Source: Putridiphycobacter sp045107045
Lineage (GTDB): Bacteria; Bacteroidota; Bacteroidia; Flavobacteriales_D; Crocinitomicaceae
DNA length: 64,000 nt
Assembly (NCBI GenBank): GCA_045107045.1
Contig: JBGCFR010000002.1
Location: 26,737-90,736, forward strand
Reading direction: 5' to 3'
The notes beneath the pieces are model-generated. The model made no database searches, had not been told where the DNA came from, and saw only the letters and a program-made list of their open reading frames with translations. Each line of letters begins with the position of its first letter. The first letter of the stretch is position 1. Of the stretch, positions 42,833 through 52,178 are shown piece by piece. A program made the translations under genes and the position numbers.

Positions 42833-44770
42833 TTATTTACTAATGCTTAATTTCTTTTTATTTCCAATGATTTTTTTTGCAGCAGCCACCATTGAACCTG
42901 CGTCATATCCACACTCTTTATATAGCTCTGCTTGTGTGCCATGCTGAATATACTCATCAGGAATACCCAAACGAACAATTTGAGAGGCGTATTGATTATC
43001 TACCATAAACTCTAGTACAGCTGATCCCATTCCTCCCATTATACAACCATCTTCTATAGTAATTACTTTATCAAATTTAGAAAAAATTTCGTGTAGTAGT
43101 GTTTCATCAAGTGGTTTAACAAAGCGTAAATCATAATGGGCTGCTGAAATACCTTCAGTTTCTAGTGCTTCACATGCCTTAACCGTTAAGTTTCCAATAG
43201 GGCCAATTGTTAAAAAAGCAATATCTTCACCGGATTTAATTTTTCGTCCAGTGCCAACTTTAATTTCCTTCATAGGTGTTTTCCATTTCGGCATTACTCC
43301 AGCACCTCTTGGGTATCTTATTGTGAATGGGCCTTGATCTTTAAGCTGAGCAGTGTACATTAAGTTTCTTAGTTCAGCTTCATCCATAGGAGAAGAAACG
43401 GTCATATTTGGAATGGAACGCATATAGGCTAAATCATATGCCCCATGATGAGTTGCGCCATCAGCACCAACTAAACCACCACGATCTAAACAGAATACAA
43501 CATTTAAGTTTTGAAGTGCAACATCATGTAAAACCTGATCATATGCACGTTGCATAAATGAAGAGTAAATATTACAAAATGGAACCATTCCTTGAGTCGC
43601 TAATCCAGCTGAAAATGTAACAGCATGTTGTTCTGCAATACCAACATCAAATGCTCGATCTGGCATAGCTTTCATCATAATATTTAATGAACAGCCAGAG
43701 GGCATAGCTGGGGTAACTCCCATTATTTTATCATTCTTTTCAGCAAGCTCTACAATTGAATGCCCAAATACTTCTTGGAATTTTGGAGCTTGAGGGGATT
43801 TTGGAAGTACTTTTATAATTTCTCCTGTGTCTTTATTAAATACTCCTGGAGCGTGCCATTTTGTGGTGTCACCGTCTTCTGCAGGTTTATAACCTTTTCC
43901 TTTAGTTGTTAAAACATGAAGAATTTTGGGCCCAGGAATATCTTTTAAATCTTCCATTATATTAACTAATCCTACAACATCATGCCCATCAACAGGGCCA
44001 AAGTAACGTAAGTTTAGTGATTCGAACAAGTTACTTTGCTTTAATAAAGTCCCTTTTAAGGCAGTACTAATTTTGGAGGCAATTGCCTGAGCATTTGGTC
44101 CAAATTTTGAAACCTTACCTAATAACTTCCATACATCATCTTTTACTTTATTATAGGTATGAGAGGTTGTAATATCAGTTAGATATTCTTTTAGAGCTCC
44201 TACATTAGGATCAATAGACATACAGTTGTCGTTTAATACAATCAGTATGTTTGAATTTGTATAGCCAGCTTGATTAAGGCCTTCGAATGCCAGCCCTGCA
44301 GTCATAGATCCATCACCAATCACAGCAATATGTTGTCTGTTTTCTTGTTTATACTTACTTGCAATGGCCATACCAAGAGCACCTGAAATCGAAGTAGAGC
44401 TATGACCAACTCCAAAGGTGTCATATTCACTTTCGCTTCGCTTAGGAAAACCAGACATACCTCCATATAAACGGTTTGTGTGAAAAATGTCTCTTCTGCC
44501 TGTTAATAATTTATGTCCATAGGCCTGATGGCCGACGTCCCATACAAGCTGATCATATGGCGTATTAAAAACATAGTGTAGGGCAACTGTTAGTTCCACA
44601 ACTCCTAAGCTTGCTCCAAAATGAGAATTTCCAATCTCAGAGATGACATCAATAATATATTGACGAACCTCATCAGAGACTTGGCTAAGATCATCAATCT
44701 TGAACTTTTTTCTTAAATCATCTGGTAAGTTGATTTGTTCGAGAAAAGGACCTGCCTCATATTTATTCAT
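42833..44770 (-). CDS. dxs: 1-deoxy-D-xylulose-5-phosphate synthase
   Basis: 645 residues from the ATG at 44770 (MNKYEAGPFLEQINLP). The frame extends to 44812, but a TAnnTTTG box at 44789-44796 lies in that extension, so 44770 is the real start. TPP-binding GDGSMTAGLAFEGLNQAG, WDVGHQAYGHKLLTGR and the transketolase-like C-terminal halves (GIAEQHAVTFSAGLA) are present. First enzyme of the MEP isoprenoid pathway. Confidence 0.95.
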   Translation of the reverse strand: MNKYEAGPFLEQINLPDDLRKKFKIDDLSQVSDEVRQYIIDVISEIGNSHFGASLGVVELTVALHYVFNTPYDQLVWDVGHQAYGHKLLTGRRDIFHTNRLYGGMSGFPKRSESEYDTFGVGHSSTSISGALGMAIASKYKQENRQHIAVIGDGSMTAGLAFEGLNQAGYTNSNILIVLNDNCMSIDPNVGALKEYLTDITTSHTYNKVKDDVWKLLGKVSKFGPNAQAIASKISTALKGTLLKQSNLFESLNLRYFGPVDGHDVVGLVNIMEDLKDIPGPKILHVLTTKGKGYKPAEDGDTTKWHAPGVFNKDTGEIIKVLPKSPQAPKFQEVFGHSIVELAEKNDKIMGVTPAMPSGCSLNIMMKAMPDRAFDVGIAEQHAVTFSAGLATQGMVPFCNIYSSFMQRAYDQVLHDVALQNLNVVFCLDRGGLVGADGATHHGAYDLAYMRSIPNMTVSSPMDEAELRNLMYTAQLKDQGPFTIRYPRGAGVMPKWKTPMKEIKVGTGRKIKSGEDIAFLTIGPIGNLTVKACEALETEGISAAHYDLRFVKPLDETLLHEIFSKFDKVITIEDGCIMGGMGSAVLEFMVDNQYASQIVRLGIPDEYIQHGTQAELYKECGYDAGSMVAAAKKIIGNKKKLSISK

Positions 44771-44788
44771 AGGACTTGTGTTTGAAAA

Positions 44789-44796
44789 CAAATTTA
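44789..44796 (-). promoter_or_regulatory. TAnnTTTG -7 box for dxs-tpx
   Basis: TAAATTTG on the minus strand, 18 bases before the dxs ATG at 44770. It rules out the longer frame start. Confidence 0.5.
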
Positions 44797-44922
44797 CAAT
44801 AAAATATATCAAATATATTAAACGTTTAATAAAAAACAGTAAAGTTTAAACAAAACATTTTATTAATTTAATTATCAATTCTTTATAGTGTGTTGTTTTG
44901 TTGTTCCGAATCTTAAAAATGC

Positions 44923-46038
44923 TTAAATTGAAGTTTCACTTAAGTTAAAACTCAATTTTTTGCTCAATGTTTTTAGAAAACGAAGTTCTTTTTCATCAAC
45001 TAATGCGATAGACAAGCCTTTTTTGCCGCCTCTTGCGGTTCGTCCACTTCTATGTGTATAATAATCAATCTGGTCAGGCATTTCATAGTGTAAAACATAG
45101 GCCAAATTATCAACATCAATTCCTCTTGCTGAAACATCAGTAGATATTAAAAATTGTAATGACTTATTTTTAAAAGCGCGCATGGCCTTGTCACGATCAA
45201 TTTGTGTCATATCTCCCTGAAGTGATTGACAATTGTATCCTCGGGAAATTAATTGTTTAGAAAGCAAAATAGTTGATTTCTTTGTTTTACAAAACACTAT
45301 TCCGCTTGTTGTTTGTTGCTGAGTTAAAAATTGATGTAAAATGTTAAGTTTTTCAGTAGACTGGCATGGAATAAATTCGTGCCTTATATTTTCGTTAAGC
45401 ACACTTTTTTCCGAAATCATAACTTTTTTAGCCTGATGATATAAATGCTTTTTTACTAGTGATTCAATATCTTTTGGCATTGTTGCTGAGAAAAGCCACT
45501 TTTGAATTCTATCATTTGAAGACGTTAAAATGTAGTCTAAATCTTCCTTAAAGCCAAGCTTCAACATCTCGTCAGCCTCATCTAATACCAAGTATTTCAA
45601 ATAAGACAAATCAATTTTTTTACGGTCAATAAGATCAATTAATCTGCCGGGTGTAGCAACAATAATTTGAGTTGGCTTTCTCAAAGAAGCGATTTGTCTA
45701 TCTAGGTCAGATCCACCATATATTCCTACTGTAAATATTGGTTGATAATATTTCGTATACTTAAATAGAGTTTTTGCAATTTGCTGAACAAGTTCTCTTG
45801 TTGGCGCTAGGACCAGTCCTTGAATATTTGGTTGTTTATGATTAATTTTTTGCAATAAAGGCAATCCGTATGCTGCAGTTTTACCAGTTCCCGTTTGTGC
45901 CATACCAATAAAATCGCCTCCTTTTTCAATAAGATGCGGAATGGACTCTTCTTGGATGGGTGTTGGGTATAAAATGCCCATCTCAGTTAATCTTTTTACA
46001 AGATTTGGATGTACACTTAAATTCTTAAAATCACTCAT
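44923..46038 (-). CDS. DEAD-box ATP-dependent RNA helicase (RhlE-like)
   Basis: 371 residues with all helicase motifs: Q motif TPIQEESIP, Walker A AQTGTGKTAAYGLP, DEAD in VLDEADEML, SAT and HRSGRTARGG. No basic C-terminal extension, so it matches the short RhlE group. It likely unwinds structured RNA in ribosome assembly or mRNA decay. Its start overlaps the recX stop by eight bases, forming a unit with it. Confidence 0.93.
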   Translation of the reverse strand: MSDFKNLSVHPNLVKRLTEMGILYPTPIQEESIPHLIEKGGDFIGMAQTGTGKTAAYGLPLLQKINHKQPNIQGLVLAPTRELVQQIAKTLFKYTKYYQPIFTVGIYGGSDLDRQIASLRKPTQIIVATPGRLIDLIDRKKIDLSYLKYLVLDEADEMLKLGFKEDLDYILTSSNDRIQKWLFSATMPKDIESLVKKHLYHQAKKVMISEKSVLNENIRHEFIPCQSTEKLNILHQFLTQQQTTSGIVFCKTKKSTILLSKQLISRGYNCQSLQGDMTQIDRDKAMRAFKNKSLQFLISTDVSARGIDVDNLAYVLHYEMPDQIDYYTHRSGRTARGGKKGLSIALVDEKELRFLKTLSKKLSFNLSETSI

Positions 46039-46510
46039 ACTTTATATATGTTTGAATAATATCATTCAATAATTCGGTTTCAAAACCTTTCCCATGCAAA
46101 TATCGTTTTAGTTTTCCAATTTTTTCCCAATGCTTCCCAGTTAATTGACTCCATTTTTTATCTGCCAGTTCTTCTAAGGTTTTTATGTAATCTTCATTGT
46201 CAATAGCTTTTAAGGCTTTTGTAATTGAATAGGCAGAAATCTTCTTCGATTTGAGATAGGTTTTTATTTTGGTTTTGCCCCAATTTTTAATGTTGAATTT
46301 TCCGCTTGCATAAGCTTCCGCGAACCGTTCTTCGTTTAAAAAGTTGTTTGAAATTAAGTCAGCTACTAGAATGTCCTGATCCTCAAAATTAAGGTTCCAT
46401 GAGCGCATTTTCTGGTATATCTCAAAAGAACAACGTTCTTGATATGCACAATAAGCTTCTAGTTTTGTTTTGGCTTCTATAATAGAGTACTTAGGCTTAT
46501 TTTCAATCAT
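46031..46510 (-). CDS. recX: RecX regulatory protein
   Basis: 159 residues, all helical. The three-helix repeats contain CAYQERCSFEIYQKM, LISNNFLNEERFAEAYASGKF and GKTKIKTYLKSKKIS, the RecX signatures. It binds RecA filaments and modulates recombination. recA is not in this window; the gene overlaps the DEAD-box helicase. Confidence 0.9.
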   Translation of the reverse strand: MIENKPKYSIIEAKTKLEAYCAYQERCSFEIYQKMRSWNLNFEDQDILVADLISNNFLNEERFAEAYASGKFNIKNWGKTKIKTYLKSKKISAYSITKALKAIDNEDYIKTLEELADKKWSQLTGKHWEKIGKLKRYLHGKGFETELLNDIIQTYIKYE

Positions 46511-46538
46511 GAAAGGCTAAGTTATAAAGAAAGTAACT

Positions 46539-48089
46539 TTATAGGTTTATCTTTTTATTATTGTTATCAAGAAAAGAGTACTCAAAAAAGTGATTGGCTG
46601 AGGCTGCTTTAACAGAAATCCATTTCTTGTATTTAAAAAACCATTTTACTTGTCTTGAAATAACACCCTTTGTAAAGTATGATTCAATATAAGGGTGAAC
46701 TAATAAAGTCAGTTTTTTAGGTTTATTTTTAGTGATTAACTGGTCAATTGCAGACTCTATTTCGTCTGTAAACATAATAGACGCTTGAATTTTTCCACTG
46801 CCATCACATGTTGGACAAACTTCTGATGTTTCAATGTTGGTTTCTGGCCTTACTCTTTGTCGAGTAATTTCCATTACACCAAACTTGCTTGGTGGAATAA
46901 CACTGTGTTTTGCACGGTCAGTCTTTAAGAGCGATTTCATTTTTTCAAACAACATTTTGTTGTGCTCTTTTTTATGCATATCAATAAAATCAACAGCAAT
47001 AATTCCACCCATGTCTCGCAAACGTAATACTCTTGCAAGTTCTTCAGCGGATTCCATATTGACTGCTAATGCATTGTCTTCTTGTGTGTCTCCTTTGGCC
47101 GATCTATTCCCCGAGTTAACATCAACAACATGCATTGCTTCTGTGTGTTCGATAATTAAGTAACCTCCTGATGAAAGGGGCACTTTTTTACCGTATAAAA
47201 GCTTAATTTGCTTGTGAATATTAAAATGCTCGAATATGTTTAGTTTGCCCTTATATAAGGTCAAAATCTTTTCTTGCCCTGGTGAAATTGAAGAAATATA
47301 TTCATGCATTTCATCTTTTAAAACAGGATCGTTGATGTGAATTTTTGTGAATTTGTCATTCAACATATCACGCAAGAGGGATGATGCTCTACTTAGCTCT
47401 CCTAAAACACGTTTGGGTGGCTTAGCTACCTTTAAATTTTCGTGGATTAATTTCCATTTGTCAATTAGCGATTTTAAATCACTGTCAATTTCTGAAATTT
47501 TCTTGTCTTCAGCAACAGTTCTTATTATAACACCAAAGTTCTTAGGTAGAATATCTCGCATGATATCTCTTAGCCTATCTCTCTCTTTGCCATTCTTAAT
47601 TTTTTGAGAAATTGAAATTTTACTTGAAAATGGTACAAGAACAATATAACGACCAGCAATTGTAATTTCTGCATTTAATCTTGGACCTTTTGAAGATATA
47701 GGTTCTTTCGCTACTTGAACCAAAATTTGGCGGGTTGAAGTAACAGTATCAGTAATTTTACCGGTTTTGTCAATGTCCCCTTCAGGTTTAAAATATAATA
47801 AGTCTGCTACTTTTTGTTTTTCTTGTAAAGTTTGTTGAACGTACTTATCCTGAGACTTAAATTGGGGTCCAAGATCTAAATAATGCAAGAACGCATCTTT
47901 TTCATACCCAACGTCAACAAAAGCAGCGTTTAGGCTTGGTACAACTTTTCTTACCTTTCCTAGGTAAATATCGCCAACCATGAAATCCTTATTCATCTTT
48001 TCCTCGTGAAGTTCAATTAACTTTCCTTCACGCATCAAAGCAATCCAAATTCCGCTTGGTCTGACGTCAACAACTAACTCAAAACTCAT
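46539..48089 (-). CDS. rng: Ribonuclease E/G family protein
   Basis: 516 residues, RNase G length. S1 domain (~36-125, GDIYLGKVRKVVPSLNAAFVDVG), RNase H-like catalytic core with HVVDVNSGNRS and GGIIAVDFIDM, and a zinc-link-type VCPTCDGSGK. It should cleave single-stranded rRNA/mRNA precursors. It lies downstream of the bS22-like gene and HU on the same strand. Confidence 0.94.
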   Translation of the reverse strand: MSFELVVDVRPSGIWIALMREGKLIELHEEKMNKDFMVGDIYLGKVRKVVPSLNAAFVDVGYEKDAFLHYLDLGPQFKSQDKYVQQTLQEKQKVADLLYFKPEGDIDKTGKITDTVTSTRQILVQVAKEPISSKGPRLNAEITIAGRYIVLVPFSSKISISQKIKNGKERDRLRDIMRDILPKNFGVIIRTVAEDKKISEIDSDLKSLIDKWKLIHENLKVAKPPKRVLGELSRASSLLRDMLNDKFTKIHINDPVLKDEMHEYISSISPGQEKILTLYKGKLNIFEHFNIHKQIKLLYGKKVPLSSGGYLIIEHTEAMHVVDVNSGNRSAKGDTQEDNALAVNMESAEELARVLRLRDMGGIIAVDFIDMHKKEHNKMLFEKMKSLLKTDRAKHSVIPPSKFGVMEITRQRVRPETNIETSEVCPTCDGSGKIQASIMFTDEIESAIDQLITKNKPKKLTLLVHPYIESYFTKGVISRQVKWFFKYKKWISVKAASANHFFEYSFLDNNNKKINL

Positions 48090-48185
48090 TCGGGAGTATA
48101 TTTATAATGAATTTTAACAAAACAAGAAATACTTAGCAACACTGTTACTAAGTATTAGTTTTATTAAAATTAAAAGATTAAAGAC

Positions 48186-48278
48186 TTATTTTTTCTTCTT
48201 GTGTCTATTCTTTCTAAGTCTCTTTTTTCTTTTGTGAGTAGCCATCTTATGTCTCTTTCTCTTTTTTCCGCTTGGCAT
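48186..48278 (-). CDS. bS22-like small ribosomal protein (AURKAIP1/COX24 family)
   Basis: 30 residues starting MPSGKKRKRHKMATHKR and ending in a Lys run, with about two-thirds Lys, Arg or His. This matches the short AURKAIP1/COX24-type protein of Flavobacteriales, related to mycobacterial bS22 and mitochondrial mS38. It should sit in the 30S subunit. It lies between a terminator and the RNase E/G gene and is easily missed because of its size. Confidence 0.85.
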   Translation of the reverse strand: MPSGKKRKRHKMATHKRKKRLRKNRHKKKK

Positions 48279-48314
48279 ATCTTATAATTTTTAATTAATA
48301 CTTTATCTTAACAA

Positions 48315-48341
48315 AAAACTTCCTGAAATTCAGGAAGTTTT
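48315..48341. terminator. Bidirectional hairpin terminator after HU
   Basis: AAAACTTCCTGAA (48315-48327) pairs with TTCAGGAAGTTTT (48329-48341). On the minus strand the stem is followed by further T residues, so it terminates HU transcripts; a short T-run also exists on the plus strand. Confidence 0.8.
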
Positions 48342-48394
48342 AATTACTCTAAATTTTAGAGCGCAAAGGTAGTAAAAGTATTTAAGTTTTACAA

Positions 48395-48685
48395 CTATTT
48401 TACTTTTACCTTAGATTTAACGCTTTCTACAAAAGTTTTTGCAGGTTTGAACGCTGGAATGTTGTGTGCTGGAATAATGATAGATGTATTCTTAGAAATG
48501 TTTCTACCCGTTTTTTCTGCTCTTTTCTTAACAATGAAAGAACCAAATCCTCTTAGGTAAACATTTTTTCCACTTGATAGTGAACCTTTTACATTTTTCA
48601 TGAAAGACTCAACCGTTGCTAAAACAGCTGCTTTTTCAATCCCAGTTTCGTTAGCAACTTTGCTAACAATGTCTGCTTTTGTCAT
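48395..48685 (-). CDS. HU-family DNA-binding protein
   Basis: 96 residues, the normal HU/IHF size. N-terminal dimerisation helices (TKADIVSKVANETGIEKAAVLATVE), the GFGSFIVKKRAEKTGRN arm start and the IPAHNIPAFKPAKTF end motif are visible. It compacts the nucleoid. It has its own -7 box (48720-48727) and a hairpin terminator, and diverges from mutY. Confidence 0.95.
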   Translation of the reverse strand: MTKADIVSKVANETGIEKAAVLATVESFMKNVKGSLSSGKNVYLRGFGSFIVKKRAEKTGRNISKNTSIIIPAHNIPAFKPAKTFVESVKSKVKVK

Positions 48686-48719
48686 AACTTATTAATTTTT
48701 AATCGTTTGTATTTAATGA

Positions 48720-48727
48720 CAAAAATA
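48720..48727 (-). promoter_or_regulatory. TAnnTTTG -7 box for HU
   Basis: TATTTTTG on the minus strand, 34 bases before the HU ATG. Confidence 0.4.
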
Positions 48728-48785
48728 ACCGTTTTTTTCAATTAAATGAAATATTTTAGACAAATTATTAAATAACAGAGGTAAA

Positions 48786-49817
48786 GTGATAAAAATTACA
48801 GGTGAATTACAAAAGTGGTACCATGACAACAAGAGAGATTTGCCATGGAGAAAAGTTAATGATCCATATTTTATTTGGCTATCTGAAATTATTTTGCAGC
48901 AAACGCAAGTAGTGCAAGGTTTAGCTTATTACGAAAAGTTTACTAAGGCTTATCCATCTGTGGCACAACTTGCTAATAGTACTGAAGACCATATCTTGAA
49001 AAATTGGCAAGGTTTGGGTTACTATAGCAGAGCCAGAAATTTGCACTTTGCTGCACAACAAGTCATGTCTGATTATGGAGGTTTTTTTCCTTCAACTTAT
49101 TCAGAAATCATAAAACTAAAAGGTGTCGGAGAATATACTGCTGCAGCTATTAGCTCGTTTGCTTTTAGTGAACCCTATGCCGTAGTTGACGGAAATGTGT
49201 TTAGGGTATTGAGTAGATGTTTTGCTATTTCAACACCAATTAATACTAATCAGGGCAAAAAGGAATTTTTTGAATTAGCTCAAAATTTATTAGACCATGA
49301 TAATCCTGGGATTCATAATCAGGCTATGATGGAACTTGGAGCATTAGTTTGTCGCCCTAAAAACCCAAAGTGTGAGGTCTGTCCAATCCAGTTTAACTGT
49401 GAAGGCTTTAAGCAAAAAAACATTCAAAACTTTCCTGTTAAGCAAAAAAAAATAAAGATAAAGGATCGGTTTTTGAACTATCTTTTGATAACGGATGGAG
49501 ACAGCATTTTAATTAATAAACGTAAAGGAAAAGGGATATGGCAAGGGCTCTATGATTTCCCATTAATTGAATTGACAAAGGAAGTAGATGAAATAAAAAA
49601 CTTTGATAGTGTAAACATAAAGAACGCAGCTCTAGACATTTCATTAAAGCATATTTTATCTCACCAACATTTGTATGTTAAATTTTGGATAGTTAAAATG
49701 AAAAACTTGAAGCAGTTTTCTGATTTTGAAGTAATAAAAAAGAACGAATTGGAGGACTTTCCGCTGCCCCAATTAATTGTGAGATATATTAATCAATCGA
49801 AATTTTTCAAAAGATAA
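48786..49817 (+). CDS. mutY: A/G-specific adenine glycosylase
   Basis: 343 residues from a GTG. HhH-GPD motif LKGVGEYTAAAISSFAF with the catalytic Asp in YAVVDGNVFRVLSR, the iron-sulfur ligands CRPKNPKCEVCPIQFNC (C-x6-C-x2-C-x5-C) and a C-terminal NUDIX-like domain that reads 8-oxoG. It removes A opposite 8-oxoG. First gene of the classic mutY-ssb-gldE-gldD run of Flavobacteriales. Confidence 0.95.
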   Translation: MIKITGELQKWYHDNKRDLPWRKVNDPYFIWLSEIILQQTQVVQGLAYYEKFTKAYPSVAQLANSTEDHILKNWQGLGYYSRARNLHFAAQQVMSDYGGFFPSTYSEIIKLKGVGEYTAAAISSFAFSEPYAVVDGNVFRVLSRCFAISTPINTNQGKKEFFELAQNLLDHDNPGIHNQAMMELGALVCRPKNPKCEVCPIQFNCEGFKQKNIQNFPVKQKKIKIKDRFLNYLLITDGDSILINKRKGKGIWQGLYDFPLIELTKEVDEIKNFDSVNIKNAALDISLKHILSHQHLYVKFWIVKMKNLKQFSDFEVIKKNELEDFPLPQLIVRYINQSKFFKR

Positions 49818-49821
49818 ATAT

Positions 49822-49829
49822 TATCTTTG
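49822..49829 (+). promoter_or_regulatory. TAnnTTTG -7 box for ssb
   Basis: TATCTTTG, 22 bases before the ssb ATG, inside a small inverted repeat (AAGATA/TATCTT). Confidence 0.5.
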
Positions 49830-49851
49830 TTATCTCAAACCTCAATGTAAT

Positions 49852-50304
49852 ATGGCTGGAAGCGTAAATAAGGTGATTTTGATTGGTAACTTAGGCAAAG
49901 ATCCTGAAGTTAGACACTTAGACAATGGCGCAGTTGTTGCCAATTTTCCAATTGCAACATCTGAGTCCTATTTAGATAAGAATACAGGCGATAAACGTGA
50001 GATCACTGACTGGCATAATATAGTAGCTTGGAGAGGGCTTGCTAAGATCACTGAGACCTATCTTAAGAAAGGGATGAAAGTTTATGTTGAGGGAAAATTA
50101 AGAACTCGGTCATGGCAAGATGAAAATAAAAATACTAGATATACAACTGAAGTGATTGCCGATAATATGACTATGCTATCAAGAGCTGAATCTGGAGGAA
50201 GTCAGAGTCAACAAAATAATTATCCAAAATCGGTTGAAAATACTCCAAGTCAGCCCATGGAGCAGAATATAAAACCAGATGCTGAAGACGATCTTCCTTT
50301 TTAA
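49852..50304 (+). CDS. ssb: Single-stranded DNA-binding protein
   Basis: 150 residues: OB fold (~1-108, NKVILIGNLGKDPEVRHLDNG, TDWHNIVAWRGLA) and a disordered tail ending DAEDDLPF, the partner-binding tip. It covers single-stranded DNA and recruits repair and replication proteins. Ten bases before gldE. Confidence 0.96.
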   Translation: MAGSVNKVILIGNLGKDPEVRHLDNGAVVANFPIATSESYLDKNTGDKREITDWHNIVAWRGLAKITETYLKKGMKVYVEGKLRTRSWQDENKNTRYTTEVIADNMTMLSRAESGGSQSQQNNYPKSVENTPSQPMEQNIKPDAEDDLPF

Positions 50305-50314
50305 CGCATAATTT

Positions 50315-51601
50315 ATGAGCCCCAATTTTATTCCAATTATAATATCTTGTATCGTTCTTGTATTATTGTTGTTTGGTTCTGCATTGGTATCAGGTTCTGA
50401 GGTTGCTTTTTTTTCTTTAAAGCCAATTGATATTGATGAATTGGAAAAGGATAGTGGAAAGAAATCGAAAACAACACTATCGCTACTTGAACGGCCAAAA
50501 AAATTGCTGGCAACTATTTTAATTGCCAATAATTTTATTAATGTTTCTATTATTATTTTATGTGCCTACCTGTCCAATATGTTATTCCCGGAAGGGAGTA
50601 TTGAAGCTTGGAAAAAATTACTAATTGATGTTGTGGTAATTACTTTTATTATTTTATTATTTGGTGAAGTAATTCCTAAGGTTTATGCAAGTAAAAATGG
50701 AAGACGGATGGCTTTGTTGATGGGCTCTCCATTAGATAGGATTGGTCGCCTTTTTCCAATTAATTTATTAGCAATTGGTTTGGTAAAGGGCACCTCATTA
50801 CTAAGTAACTTGGGCCGTAGAAAAAGTGTTTCTGTATCTTCTGATGATTTAGAACAAGCCATTGAATTGACAAAAGAACTTGAAGGAAAAGAAGATGAGC
50901 ATAAAATTTTGGAGGGCATTGTAAAATTTGGTAAAACTGATGTTAAACAAATTATGAGGTCTAGAATTGATGTTGTAGCTTTTGAGATTAATGACTCTTA
51001 TGAGAAAATTCATGAATTGATATTAGAACAGAATCATTCACGTGTACCAATTTTCGAAGAATCTTTTGACAATATTAAAGGCATTTTATACGTGAAAGAT
51101 TTAATCCCATATATTGATAAAGCTCCTGAGAACTGGCATAGCCTTCTTAGGGAACCTTACTATGTGCCAGAGAATAAGAAAATTGATGATTTGCTAAAGA
51201 GTTTCCAAGAGCGAAAAATGCATATGGCTATTGTTGTAGATGAATATGGGGGAACATCTGGTTTAATTACTCTTGAAGATGTTCTAGAAGAAATTGTTGG
51301 TGATATTTCCGAAGAATTTGATGTTGAAGACCTTAGTTATTCCAAATTGGATGAGTCCACTTATCTTTTTGAAGCAAAAATGGCGCTGATGGATTTTTAC
51401 AAAATAATGGAAATTGATGGTGATGAATTTGAAGAGAGCAAGGGAGAGTCAGACACAATCGGCGGTTTTATTACAGAACAGGCAGGAAAGATTTTGTTAA
51501 AAAACGAAAAAATCGTATTCAGTGATTTTACATTAATTGTTGATGCAGCTGATAAACGTAAATTAAAGAGAATTAAAGTAATTGTCAATGAAGAGGTTTA
51601 A
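50315..51601 (+). CDS. gldE: Gliding motility-associated protein GldE (CNNM/CorC-like)
   Basis: 428 residues: DUF21/CNNM membrane domain with four helices (~8-190), two CBS domains (~205-320, MRSRIDVVAFEIND and VVDEYGGTSGLITLEDVLEEIVG) and a CorC_HlyC domain (~345-425). Related to Mg/Co efflux proteins. In Flavobacterium johnsoniae GldE works with GldD in gliding; here the same order and overlap support the name. It overlaps gldD. Confidence 0.9.
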   Translation: MSPNFIPIIISCIVLVLLLFGSALVSGSEVAFFSLKPIDIDELEKDSGKKSKTTLSLLERPKKLLATILIANNFINVSIIILCAYLSNMLFPEGSIEAWKKLLIDVVVITFIILLFGEVIPKVYASKNGRRMALLMGSPLDRIGRLFPINLLAIGLVKGTSLLSNLGRRKSVSVSSDDLEQAIELTKELEGKEDEHKILEGIVKFGKTDVKQIMRSRIDVVAFEINDSYEKIHELILEQNHSRVPIFEESFDNIKGILYVKDLIPYIDKAPENWHSLLREPYYVPENKKIDDLLKSFQERKMHMAIVVDEYGGTSGLITLEDVLEEIVGDISEEFDVEDLSYSKLDESTYLFEAKMALMDFYKIMEIDGDEFEESKGESDTIGGFITEQAGKILLKNEKIVFSDFTLIVDAADKRKLKRIKVIVNEEV

Positions 51602-52178
51602 GGGTTTGTTTTTAATTTTATTCGGATTGGTAGTATTTAGCTCTTGTACTGAAGAAGATGCAGTGTATCCAAAGCCATTGAGCGCTATGAGATTATCATT
51701 CCCAGAAAAGGATTTCTCAAAAATGCTTAAATTTTGTGATTATAGCTTTAATATCCCTCACTACACTGAAGTAGATACAAGTAAAGGCAAATGCAATATG
51801 AACCTCAACTATCTAGGCTTTAACGCTACTCTATATTTAACTTATATTCCAATTGATACTAGTTTAAAGTACCATATTGAAAATTCACGAAAATTAGTGT
51901 ACGACCATAGTATTAAGGCAGATGCAATTGAGGAGAAACTGATTATTAATAGTAATAATAAAGTTTTTGGTATGGCGTATAGACTTGTTGGAAACAGTGC
52001 GTCAAACTATCAATTTTATGTCACTGATAGTTCGAATCATTTTTTGAGAGGTGCACTCTATTTTAATTGTAAGCCAAATTATGATAGTTTAAAACCCACA
52101 ATAGATTTTTTAGCAGTTGACTTGGACACATTAGTAAATTCCTTAACTTGGTTAGAAACAAATAATTTAGCAGAATAA
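51588..52178 (+). CDS. gldD: Gliding motility lipoprotein GldD
   Basis: 196 residues from the ATG at 51588 (the frame also opens at a TTG at 51582). Lipoprotein signal MKRFKGLFLILFGLVVFSSC, then PKPLSAMRLSFPEKDF and HYTEVDTSKGKCNMNLNY, hallmarks of GldD. GldD is needed for gliding and T9SS function. It starts inside gldE (14-base overlap), consistent with coupled synthesis. Presence of gldD alone does not show that the organism glides. Confidence 0.92.
   Translation: MKRFKGLFLILFGLVVFSSCTEEDAVYPKPLSAMRLSFPEKDFSKMLKFCDYSFNIPHYTEVDTSKGKCNMNLNYLGFNATLYLTYIPIDTSLKYHIENSRKLVYDHSIKADAIEEKLIINSNNKVFGMAYRLVGNSASNYQFYVTDSSNHFLRGALYFNCKPNYDSLKPTIDFLAVDLDTLVNSLTWLETNNLAE

Noticed and set aside
42833..44812. 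Longer dxs frame starting at 44812
   Set aside because: The extra residues contain the -7 box at 44789-44796 and no conserved sequence; the ATG at 44770 fits the family start.
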